Shown piece by piece: positions 26,175 to 33,896 of a stretch of DNA of 64,000 bases. This DNA comes from Microvirga antarctica. GTDB lineage: Bacteria; Pseudomonadota; Alphaproteobacteria; Rhizobiales; Beijerinckiaceae. Positions within the stretch are counted from its first letter, which is position 1; each line of letters starts with the position of its first letter. A program made the translations under genes and the position numbers. Where the stretch lies: NCBI RefSeq assembly GCF_017921815.1, contig NZ_JAGEMM010000006.1, positions 248,001 to 312,000 of the forward strand. Reading direction: 5' to 3'. The notes under the pieces were generated by a model that did no database searches, was not told the DNA's origin, and saw only the letters and a list, made by a program, of their open reading frames with translations.

Positions 26175-27338
26175 ATGGATTTCGGCGAACCCGAACATAT
26201 CGGCATGCTGCGCGAGAGTATCCGTCGTATGCTGGAACGCCATGCTCCGCGCGAGCAAATGGCGAAATGGGATGTCGAGGACCGCGTCCCCCGGGCCTTG
26301 ATGGACCAGATCCGCGATCTCGGCGTGTGCGGCATGACGGTGCCGGAAGAATACGGCGGCACCGGCCGAGACATTCTGGCCACCATGGTCACCGTCGAGG
26401 AGCTGTCCCGGCGGTCCATGGTCATCGGCACGCTGTTCCTGATGAATGCCTGTTACGGCAGCATGAACATCCTGGCGTCGGGGAGCCTCGAGCAGAAGCA
26501 GCGCCTGCTGCCCAAGCTCGCCAACGGCGAATTGCTGTTCGCCTATGGCCTGTCCGAGCCGGATGTTGGCTCGGACCTCGCCAGCGTGACGACCCGCGCC
26601 GAACGCAAGGGCGACAAGGTCATCATCAACGGCAACAAGCGTTGGTGCTCGGGTGCCGAGATTGCCGATTACATCTACGCGCTCGTTCGCACCGGCGATC
26701 CCGATGCGCGCTACAAGAACCTGTCCCTCGTACTGATCCCGCCCACCGCCAAGGGCGTGACGCTGACGCACATTCCGGCGCTTGGCGCGCGTGGGCTGAA
26801 CACCAACGACGTGTCGTTCGACAACGTGGAGATCTCCATCGACGATGTGGTCGGTGGGGAAGAGGGCTGGAACCAGGGTTGGACCAAGCTTGCAGGCCCC
26901 GCTCTCGAGGTGGAAAAGCTCGAAGTCGCCGCCATGGCGCTCGGCATCGCGGCTCAGGCGGTGGATGATGCCTGGGAGTATTCGCAGCAGCGCCGGCAGT
27001 TCGGCAAGCGGATCTGCTCCATTCAGTCCATCCGCCACATGCTGGCAGACGCCCAGACCAAACTCGCCGCCACGCGGTTGATGCTCTATCGTGGCTGCTG
27101 GCTGGCCGACAATGATCTGCCGTGCAGCGTCGAGACGTCGATGGCCAAGATGTTCGCGGGCGAGACCGGGCTCGATATCGTGCTCACCTGCCAGAAGGTG
27201 ATGGGCGCCTATGGCTACGCGCATGGTTTCGACATGGAGCGTCACGTTCGCGACATGCTGCTGATGCCGATTATCGGCGGGTCGACGGCCATTCAGAAGA
27301 ACAATATCGCCAACCGCATGGGCCTGCCGAAGGCCTGA
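26175..27338 (+). CDS. Acyl-CoA dehydrogenase
   Basis: 387 residues. Blocks AYGLSEPDVGSDLAS, NGNKRWCSGAEIADY, RRQFGKRICS and QKVMGAYGYAHGFDMERHVRD are standard. The MCAD Glu position is glycine (PIIGGSTAIQ); a Glu in ALEVEKLEVAA sits at the LCAD/isovaleryl-CoA position, suggesting a branched- or long-chain-type enzyme (inference from eye-alignment). Start ATG follows GGAAGGACG. Confidence 0.9.
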   Translation: MDFGEPEHIGMLRESIRRMLERHAPREQMAKWDVEDRVPRALMDQIRDLGVCGMTVPEEYGGTGRDILATMVTVEELSRRSMVIGTLFLMNACYGSMNILASGSLEQKQRLLPKLANGELLFAYGLSEPDVGSDLASVTTRAERKGDKVIINGNKRWCSGAEIADYIYALVRTGDPDARYKNLSLVLIPPTAKGVTLTHIPALGARGLNTNDVSFDNVEISIDDVVGGEEGWNQGWTKLAGPALEVEKLEVAAMALGIAAQAVDDAWEYSQQRRQFGKRICSIQSIRHMLADAQTKLAATRLMLYRGCWLADNDLPCSVETSMAKMFAGETGLDIVLTCQKVMGAYGYAHGFDMERHVRDMLLMPIIGGSTAIQKNNIANRMGLPKA

Positions 27339-27364
27339 CGGCTTGACGAAGGGAGTCGGCAATC

Positions 27365-28921
27365 ATGATCGAGACACTCGGCGACATTCTCCGCAACAAC
27401 GCCTACAAGTTCCCTGAGGAGCTCGCCTACATCTATGGCGATCGCCGCATCACGTTTCGCCACCATCACGACCGGGCGCAACGCCTCGCATCGGCCTTGT
27501 ACAAGATTGGACTGCGGCCGCAGGATCGGCTCTCCATTCTGTCGCAGAACAGCATGGAGTTCATGGAGGCGTTTGGCGCCTGCGAGTTGTCGGGCTTCAT
27601 CGCCGCGACGGTGAATTTCCGGCTCGCTCCGCCGGAAATTGCCTACATCCTCGGCGATTCAACGCCGCGCGTGTTGATTTTCGAGAAGCAATACGCGGCA
27701 ACGATCGCGCAGATCAAGGACACGCTGCCCCATATCGAAACCTACATCTGCGTGGGCGGCGACGGTCCGGACTGGGCGCAGGACTACGAGGAGTTTCTCT
27801 CGACAGGCGACCTTGAGGGCGCACCCGTGCGGCCCCTGCCTGACGACATCATGCACCTTATCTACACCAGCGGAACCACCGGGCGTCCGAAGGGCGTCAT
27901 GCGCAGCCATCGCGGCGACCTCGCCATCGCACAGCTGATGGCGACCGAGCTTGGCCTCATCGTGTCGGACCGCCTGCAACTCATGATGCCGGTTTTCCAC
28001 GTGGGCGCTCGCTTTCTTCAGCTGGGTATGCATCTGCGTGGCGGCAGCGTCGTGTTTCACCGCGACTTCAAGCCGGTCGAAATCGTCGAGGCGATCGCGC
28101 GCGAGCGGGTGACAATGACGCACATGGCGCCCACGATGGTTCAGGCCATGTTGAACGTGCCCAATATCGAAGCCGCGGATCTCTCCTCGTTGCATACCCT
28201 CTGTTATTCGGCGGCGCCGATGCCGGCGCCCCTGTTGCGGCGCGGCCTGAAGCTGCTGGGCCCGGTGTTCCTCCAGCTTTACGGCATGACCGAGGGCGGC
28301 GGCACCACCCTCCACAAGCGGCAGCACAAGCCGGACGGAACGCCGGAAGACCTGAAGCGCCTCGGCTCGATCGGGCAGGCTGCTCCCAATGTCGGCGTCA
28401 AGATCGTCGACGACGAGGGTCGAGAACTCCCGGCGGGTCAGGCCGGCGAGATTCTCACGCGCACGGCAAGCCACATGGTGGGCTACTGGAACAACAGTGC
28501 CGCCACCATCGCGGCGTTGCGCGACGGGTGGTACCACACCGGCGATCTTGGCTATCTCGACGACGAGGGCTTCCTCTACCTCGTCGACCGCAAGAAGGAC
28601 ATGATCATCTCCGGTGGCGAGAATATCTATTCCCGCGAAGTCGAGGAAGCGTTGGCGACGCACCCGGCCGTGCAGGACACGGCAGTGATCGGGATCAAGG
28701 ACGATTACTGGGGCGAAACCGTGTGCGCGATCGCCGTTCTGACGGCCGGATCTTCGGTGACGGAAGCCGAACTGATCGAGCATTGCAAGACGCAGATCGC
28801 CAGCTACAAGAAGCCCAAAACCGTCATCTTCGTCGATGATCTGCCGCGACTTCCGAGTGGCAAGATCAACAAGGTCGTGTTGCGCCAGCTTTACGGCGCT
28901 TCCGGCACAAAGGCTCAGTGA
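27365..28921 (+). CDS. AMP-forming acyl-CoA ligase (FadD-like)
   Basis: 518-residue ANL-superfamily ligase that activates a carboxylic acid via an acyl-adenylate. It has the P-loop LIYTSGTTGRPKGVM, YGMTEGGG, the hinge YHTGDLGYLDDEG followed by DRKKDMIISGGENIYSREVEE, and the C-terminal catalytic Lys in PSGKINKVVLR. It is a close paralogue of the ligase at 33897: long stretches such as NSM/LxF(M/Q)E(A/V)xGACELSGFI are shared. Chain length or ring preference cannot be inferred. Confidence 0.92.
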   Translation: MIETLGDILRNNAYKFPEELAYIYGDRRITFRHHHDRAQRLASALYKIGLRPQDRLSILSQNSMEFMEAFGACELSGFIAATVNFRLAPPEIAYILGDSTPRVLIFEKQYAATIAQIKDTLPHIETYICVGGDGPDWAQDYEEFLSTGDLEGAPVRPLPDDIMHLIYTSGTTGRPKGVMRSHRGDLAIAQLMATELGLIVSDRLQLMMPVFHVGARFLQLGMHLRGGSVVFHRDFKPVEIVEAIARERVTMTHMAPTMVQAMLNVPNIEAADLSSLHTLCYSAAPMPAPLLRRGLKLLGPVFLQLYGMTEGGGTTLHKRQHKPDGTPEDLKRLGSIGQAAPNVGVKIVDDEGRELPAGQAGEILTRTASHMVGYWNNSAATIAALRDGWYHTGDLGYLDDEGFLYLVDRKKDMIISGGENIYSREVEEALATHPAVQDTAVIGIKDDYWGETVCAIAVLTAGSSVTEAELIEHCKTQIASYKKPKTVIFVDDLPRLPSGKINKVVLRQLYGASGTKAQ

Positions 28922-28922
28922 C

Positions 28923-30287
28923 ATGGCAGAATTTGCTTCCCCGCCGCCCGTCACGCGCTGGCTTGCCGCGCGTGCTGCAGGGGTTTCGTACGAGACGCTG
29001 CCTCCTGAAGCGGTCACCGTGGCGCGTCAATGCATCCTCGACTGGTTTGCGGTGACGATCCCCGGCGCCGACGAACCTGCCGTTCGCATTCTGCGCGAAC
29101 AGCTTCTTGCCGATCGCGCAGCGCCGGTGGCGTCGCTCACCGGGTCGCCGGAGCGGACCTCGGCGATGAATGCTGCTCTCATCAACGGAACAGCCTCGCA
29201 CGCGCTCGATTTCGACGACGTCAACATGGCGATCCTCGGCCATCCCACTGTCGCGATACTGCCGGGCTTGCTGGCCCTGGCGGAAGATATCGGCGCGTCT
29301 CCCGAGGAGGTCATCGCGGCGTTCGTGGCCGGCTACGAAGTGGTCTGCCGCACGGGTGCGTTGATGAGCCCAGGACATTACCAGTATGGATTTCATGCAA
29401 CCGCCACGGCCGGCAGCATCGGCTCGGCGGCGGCCTGTGCCCGCCTGCTCCGCCTGGACGAAGATACAACCGCAACCGCGTTTGGCATTGCCGCCACGAT
29501 GGCGTCGGGGCTGAAGTCGATGTTCGGCACGATGTGCAAGCCCATGCATGCCGGGCGCGCCGCCCAGAACGGCCTGCAGGCCGCCCAGCTCGCGGCCCGA
29601 GGCTTCACCAGCCGTCAGGATGCGCTGGAATGCGCGCAAGGCCTCGCTGCGACCCAAAGCACGGACTTCAATCCGGAAGACGCGATGATGGATGCGCCGC
29701 TCGACTTTCACATCCGCAACAATCTCTTCAAATACCACGCGTCCTGCTACCTCACACACGGCGCCATCGAGGCCGGGCAGGCACTGCAGCGCGGGCATCG
29801 CGTGTCGTCGAACGATGTGCAGGGAATCGAGATTCGCGTGTCGCCCGTGACCGATCGCGTCTGCAATCTTGCCAAGCCGGAGACAGGACTCGAGGCAAAG
29901 TTCTCTCTTCGCCTGACGGTCGCCATGGCGCTTGCGGGCCGCGACACGTCGGGCATTGCAACCTTCGACGACGCAGTCACGCGCGAACCCGAATTGGCGC
30001 GCCTGCGCGACATGGCGACGATTGTCTTCGACGACTCATTCCCTGAGGCCAAGGCTTCCGTGACGATGACGACATCGGACGGCAAGAGTGTCAGTGCAAC
30101 TCACGACGCAGGGGTCGCGGATTCCGACCTTCATCGTCAGGGCGACAAGCTGAAACGCAAGTTCGACGCCCTGGTCGAACCGGTGCTGGGTGCACAATCA
30201 GCGGAACTACGCGACCTCCTCGCGTCCTTCGGCGAAAGCGGCTCGGTTGCCGACATCATGGGACGCGCCCGGAGTGTGAAGTCATGA
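28923..30287 (+). CDS. MmgE/PrpD-family protein
   Basis: 454 residues, all-helical N-terminal domain with NGTASHALDFDDVNMAILGHPTV (about 93-115) and the lid domain near 280-400 with NLFKYHASCYLTHGAIEA. The family includes 2-methylcitrate dehydratase and cis-aconitate decarboxylase, so hydration/dehydration or decarboxylation of a tricarboxylic or branched dicarboxylic acid is possible. There is no prpC or acnD-like gene nearby, arguing against a plain methylcitrate cycle. It begins one base after the ligase stop and overlaps the next SDR by 4 bp. Confidence 0.88.
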   Translation: MAEFASPPPVTRWLAARAAGVSYETLPPEAVTVARQCILDWFAVTIPGADEPAVRILREQLLADRAAPVASLTGSPERTSAMNAALINGTASHALDFDDVNMAILGHPTVAILPGLLALAEDIGASPEEVIAAFVAGYEVVCRTGALMSPGHYQYGFHATATAGSIGSAAACARLLRLDEDTTATAFGIAATMASGLKSMFGTMCKPMHAGRAAQNGLQAAQLAARGFTSRQDALECAQGLAATQSTDFNPEDAMMDAPLDFHIRNNLFKYHASCYLTHGAIEAGQALQRGHRVSSNDVQGIEIRVSPVTDRVCNLAKPETGLEAKFSLRLTVAMALAGRDTSGIATFDDAVTREPELARLRDMATIVFDDSFPEAKASVTMTTSDGKSVSATHDAGVADSDLHRQGDKLKRKFDALVEPVLGAQSAELRDLLASFGESGSVADIMGRARSVKS

Positions 30288-31039
30288 CTGACCTCAAGGA
30301 AACAGCCGTCGTCACAGGCGCGGCTCGCGGCATCGGTCGTGGCATCGTCGAGCGCCTCGCGCAGGACGGCTATCGCGTCGTCGCACTCGATCAGCTTGAG
30401 TCCGTTCATGAGGTCGCCGCGACCTTGAGGTCGTCCGGTGCCGACGTGACGTCGGAGGTGGTCGACATCCGCGATCGCGATGCCATCGCGGCGATCATGG
30501 ACCGCTTTGCTCCACTCGACGTGATCGTGAACAACGCGGCCATCACCAGCACGCACCGCTTCGAGGATCTGACGGAGGATCATTTCCGGAGCAATTTCGA
30601 GATCAATACCGTGGGCACCTTCGTCGTGTCGCAAGAGGGCGCGCGCCGCATGAAGAACGGAGGTCGCATCGTCAACATCGCATCGCGCTCCTTCGCCGGT
30701 GCGCCGCACATGGCCCATTACATCGCGTCAAAAACGGCTGTTGTTGGCCTTACGCGTGCAATGGCCATCGATCTGTCGCCTCGAGATATTCGCGTCAACG
30801 CGGTGGCCCCGGGGGTCGTCGACACCGACATGCTGCACTATATGACACCCGAGCAGCAGAACCTGATGCTTGGCCTGCAATTGCTTGGCCGTATCGGTCA
30901 GCCCGAGGACATTGCCCGCGCGGTGGCGTTTCTCGCCTCCCGCGATAACCGCTACATCACTGGACAGGTCCTGATCGTCGACGGCGGACGTTCGCTCGGC
31001 CAAGGACAATTGCCGCCCGAGGATTCGCCCTATGCCTGA
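30284..31039 (+). CDS. SDR-family oxidoreductase
   Basis: 251 residues, with TGAARGIG, DVIVNNAAITS, NIASRSFAG and the catalytic YIASK, ending in ITGQVLIVDGGRS. It overlaps both neighbours (4 bp upstream, 8 bp downstream), so it is firmly part of the operon. It is similar along its length to the SDR at 37069 (both have ENITEDDF-like, VVGTFV and ASRA/SxxAG blocks), suggesting duplication within the regulon. Confidence 0.87.
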   Translation: MTDLKETAVVTGAARGIGRGIVERLAQDGYRVVALDQLESVHEVAATLRSSGADVTSEVVDIRDRDAIAAIMDRFAPLDVIVNNAAITSTHRFEDLTEDHFRSNFEINTVGTFVVSQEGARRMKNGGRIVNIASRSFAGAPHMAHYIASKTAVVGLTRAMAIDLSPRDIRVNAVAPGVVDTDMLHYMTPEQQNLMLGLQLLGRIGQPEDIARAVAFLASRDNRYITGQVLIVDGGRSLGQGQLPPEDSPYA

Positions 31040-32195
31040 ATTGTCCGACGAACGCCGCCTCATTCAGGAATCCGCGCGCGACTTCACGCGGGACGTTGTC
31101 CGCCCGCTCGCCGACAAGCTCGATCCGGTCAAGGGCGAGATGCCGCGCGAACTGATCGACCAGATGGCCGAGCTCGGCTATTTCGGCATCCTGATCCCAG
31201 AAGAATACGGCGGCCTCGGCCTTGGCGCGTTCGAGTATTGTCTTGTGGCCGAAGAATTGGCGCGCGGGTGGATGAGCGTGGCCAGCATGATTGCCCGCGG
31301 CAACATGCTGATCGGCTCTCTCAAGTATATGACGCCCGAACAGAAGGACGTTTACCTGCCGCGGATGGCACGCGGCGAGTTCCTGGGCGCGTTTTCCCTG
31401 TCCGAGCCGAATGCGGGATCTGATGTCGCCAATATCTCGTGCCGCGCCAAGCGGGTCGGCGACGAGTGGGAAATCACCGGCAACAAATACTGGTGCACCT
31501 TCGCCGATGGGGCGGACTTCATCCTGGTTTTCGCCCGCACCGACCCGAGCGTTGATCCCAAAGCCCGCCATCGCGGCATTTCCGCCTTCATGCTGGAGAA
31601 GCCGCGTGGACAATTGCCCGAGGGCGTTTCCGGAAATCCAATTCCAAAAATCGGCTATCACGGCTGGACGACCTGGGAGCTGGCCTTCGACCAGTGCCGT
31701 GTGCCTGCCGCCAACATGATCGGCGAGGAGGGCAAAGCCTTCTATCTCGCCACGGCCGGTCTCGAGACGGCGCGTGCGCATACAGCGGCGCGCTCCATCG
31801 GCCTCGCCCAGGCGGGCCTTGACGATGCGATCGCGTTCTCGAAGGAGCGCCGGCAATTCGGCAAGGCCATCGCGTCCTTCCAGGCCATCCGATTCAAGAT
31901 CGCCACGATGGCAACCGAGATCGAGGCGGCCCGCGCACTGATGTACGCCGTGTGCGAGAAGATCGACCAGGGCGTGCGGTGCGACAAGGAAGCCTCGATG
32001 GTCAAGCTCTTCGCGTCAGAAATGTCCGAGCGCGCCACCAGCGAAGCCCTGCAGATCCATGGGGGAGGCGGCTACACCACGCTCAACGCCGTGGAACGCC
32101 ACTGGCGGGATGCGAGGCTGACGAAGATCTTCGAGGGAACATCGGAGATCCAGATGCGTATTATCTCCGACCACATCCTCGGTCGCGATACCTGA
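31032..32195 (+). CDS. Acyl-CoA dehydrogenase, short/medium-chain type
   Basis: 387 residues. Blocks AFSLSEPNAGSDVAN, TGNKYWCTFADGADF, RRQFGKAIASFQAI and LQIHGGGGYTTLNAVERHWRDARL. The catalytic Glu at the MCAD position is present (FEGTSEIQ). Closest in pattern to short/branched-chain acyl-CoA dehydrogenases. Last gene of the operon begun at 25323; convergent with the TetR gene (52-bp gap). Confidence 0.93.
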   Translation: MPELSDERRLIQESARDFTRDVVRPLADKLDPVKGEMPRELIDQMAELGYFGILIPEEYGGLGLGAFEYCLVAEELARGWMSVASMIARGNMLIGSLKYMTPEQKDVYLPRMARGEFLGAFSLSEPNAGSDVANISCRAKRVGDEWEITGNKYWCTFADGADFILVFARTDPSVDPKARHRGISAFMLEKPRGQLPEGVSGNPIPKIGYHGWTTWELAFDQCRVPAANMIGEEGKAFYLATAGLETARAHTAARSIGLAQAGLDDAIAFSKERRQFGKAIASFQAIRFKIATMATEIEAARALMYAVCEKIDQGVRCDKEASMVKLFASEMSERATSEALQIHGGGGYTTLNAVERHWRDARLTKIFEGTSEIQMRIISDHILGRDT

Positions 32196-32247
32196 TCGCC
32201 GGCTTGGGGTCGGTCCCGTGAGGGCGTGAGAGCCGACGGTCGATCGC

Positions 32248-32922
32248 CTACAAGGCGCGAATTCGAACAGTCCGCGGAGGATCCTTTTCCTCCGCTTCAG
32301 CAGCACCGCTTGCCGTTACGTCAGGCCTGACCACCAGACCATCCACCACGACGGCCGAGAAATTACGCGCCACCTCGTCGATGCTGCTGCCGCCCGGCTT
32401 GAACCACTCGACGGTCCAGTTGAGCGCGCCGAGAATGAACAGGCGAGCCAGGCTGAGGTTCGCATCGGGCCGGAATTCGCCCCGTTTCTGCGCCTCGGTG
32501 AGAATATCCTGCCACATGGCCGCGTAGGAATTTCTCAGCCTGAGGTTCTTTTCACGGATGGCCTCGGGCACCTGCCCGAACACGCGCCGCGTCGCCAGAG
32601 TGTAATCGCCATTGTCGATGATAGCCGACAGGTGAGCGTGAATCGCAGTCTGCACACGCAGGCGCCCGGGCGCATCCTCAGGCAGCTTGGCCAAAGCGTC
32701 CTTGACGGCATCGATGACCGCCTTGATGCCAAGATCAAGAACGGCGCTGATGAGATCATCCTTGGACTTGTAGTGGTAGTATATGCTGCCAGCTTTCAGT
32801 TCGGCTTCTTCGGCGATGACGCGCATCGTGGTGCCGGCATAGCCAAAATCCCGGAAAATCTTGGCAGCAGCATCCAGAACGCGCTTCTGGGAGATGGCTG
32901 ATTTGGCAAGTTTCTTGGTCAT
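32248..32922 (-). CDS. TetR-family transcriptional regulator, KstR2-like C-terminal domain; candidate master regulator
   Basis: 224 residues. The N-terminal HTH lies at about 15-55 (AAAKIFRDFGYAGTTMRVIAEEA, then GSIYYHYKSKDDL). The ligand domain ends with a block like NWTVEWFKPGG plus a conserved VARNFSAVVVDGL, a pattern known from KstR2-like TetR proteins that sense CoA thioesters. It is the only regulator inside the 43-kb catabolic region. The perfect-spacing palindrome at 33024-33039 lies in its own divergent promoter gap, so autoregulation is likely. Proposed role: repressor of the ten-site regulon, released by a pathway CoA intermediate (inference). Confidence 0.88.
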   Translation of the reverse strand: MTKKLAKSAISQKRVLDAAAKIFRDFGYAGTTMRVIAEEAELKAGSIYYHYKSKDDLISAVLDLGIKAVIDAVKDALAKLPEDAPGRLRVQTAIHAHLSAIIDNGDYTLATRRVFGQVPEAIREKNLRLRNSYAAMWQDILTEAQKRGEFRPDANLSLARLFILGALNWTVEWFKPGGSSIDEVARNFSAVVVDGLVVRPDVTASGAAEAEEKDPPRTVRIRAL

Positions 32923-33012
32923 GCTGCGTCTTTGCTTGCCTCGATCTGAATTGGCCGCAGCATTATACGCTGCAATTTGATTCGACGAAACGGATTCGAA
33001 CGCTCCCCAGAA

Positions 33013-33040
33013 TTGGCCTCTTTTCTAACTAGTGTTAGTT
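33013..33040 (+). promoter_or_regulatory. Predicted promoter overlapping operator site 8
   Basis: TTGGCC (33013-33018), 16 bp, TTAGTT (33035-33040). The operator fills the spacer and -10 exactly as at 11420 and 17515. It would drive the rightward operon 33094-37803. Confidence 0.6.
33024..33039. promoter_or_regulatory. Regulon operator, site 8 (tetR / ECH operon divergent)
   Basis: TCTAAC-TAGT-GTTAGT, one mismatch from consensus, 54 bp before the rightward crotonase-fold gene and 101 bp before the tetR start. Confidence 0.82.
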
Positions 33041-33093
33041 TTTCGATTGGTGTAGCCTGCGGCCAAAGAGACAGAGTGCTTCGGGAGGAGCTG

Positions 33094-33873
33094 ATGGACA
33101 TCATCGACATCGAGCGACATGAGCGTGGAATCGTTCGTGTGGTGATGAAGCACGCAGCTGCACGCAACGCGATGGGCGAAGATCTCCGGGGCGCGTTGCT
33201 GCCTGCTTTCACTGAATTGCTCAGCGACCAGACGACCCGCGTGATCATCATTGCATCCGCCCTCAAGGACTTTTCCGTCGGCGGGGACCTCTCAAAAATG
33301 GACACGCTGGCTGACCCGAAGGCGGGTCGCCGGAGAATGACATCGGCGCATCGGCTGGCGCGTGTGCTGCTTGCCGCCGACAAGCCCATGATCGCCGAGG
33401 TTCGCGGCCATGCGGTCGGTGCCGGTGCCGGCCTTGCCCTTGTCTGCGATACGATCGTCATGGGCGAGACAGCCAGCATGGGCTTCCCGTTTCCGCGGGT
33501 CGGCCTGACGCCCGATTTCGCCATCGCCTACACGCTACCGAAGCGAATTGGATTCGCGCGCGCCAGGCAGGCCCTTCTCTATTCGCGCAGCTTCAAGGGT
33601 CCGGATGCGTTGGCCATCGGCCTTGCGGACGATGTGGTAGCGGACGAGGCTGTGTCTGCCACAGCGATGGAACGTGCTCGCGAAATCGCAGCATTGCCAT
33701 CTCACGCGGCAGCTCTGACAAAGCGCATGCTCGAGCATGCGCACAATGCCGAGGCCGTTCTCGACTTTGAAGCCATGGCGCAGCCACTCTGCTTTGCGAG
33801 CGACGACTTCCGCGAAGGCCTCGCGGCGTTCCGTGAGAAGCGCAAGCCGAATTTCGACCCGGGCGTCGCGTAA
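33094..33873 (+). CDS. Enoyl-CoA hydratase/isomerase-family protein without either catalytic glutamate
   Basis: 259-residue crotonase fold: DFSVGGDLSKMD (oxyanion hole), VRGHAVGAGAGLALVCD. Neither hydratase Glu is present by eye-alignment: the PEV site reads FPFPRVGL and the second site reads ARQALLYS. It is thus unlikely to be a standard hydratase; isomerase or another crotonase reaction is more likely. Start ATG 33094 follows GGGAGGAG; the longer frame would include the operator and promoter. First gene of a five-gene operon. Confidence 0.84.
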   Translation: MDIIDIERHERGIVRVVMKHAAARNAMGEDLRGALLPAFTELLSDQTTRVIIIASALKDFSVGGDLSKMDTLADPKAGRRRMTSAHRLARVLLAADKPMIAEVRGHAVGAGAGLALVCDTIVMGETASMGFPFPRVGLTPDFAIAYTLPKRIGFARARQALLYSRSFKGPDALAIGLADDVVADEAVSATAMERAREIAALPSHAAALTKRMLEHAHNAEAVLDFEAMAQPLCFASDDFREGLAAFREKRKPNFDPGVA

Positions 33874-33896
33874 GCGGACGAACAGAGGATGTGCCG

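Noticed and set aside
32196-32247. Possible bidirectional terminator between the ACAD gene and tetR
   Set aside because: Complementary stretches (GCCGGCT and AGCCG-CGG) exist but pair only with bulges and lack T-runs, so I do not call it.
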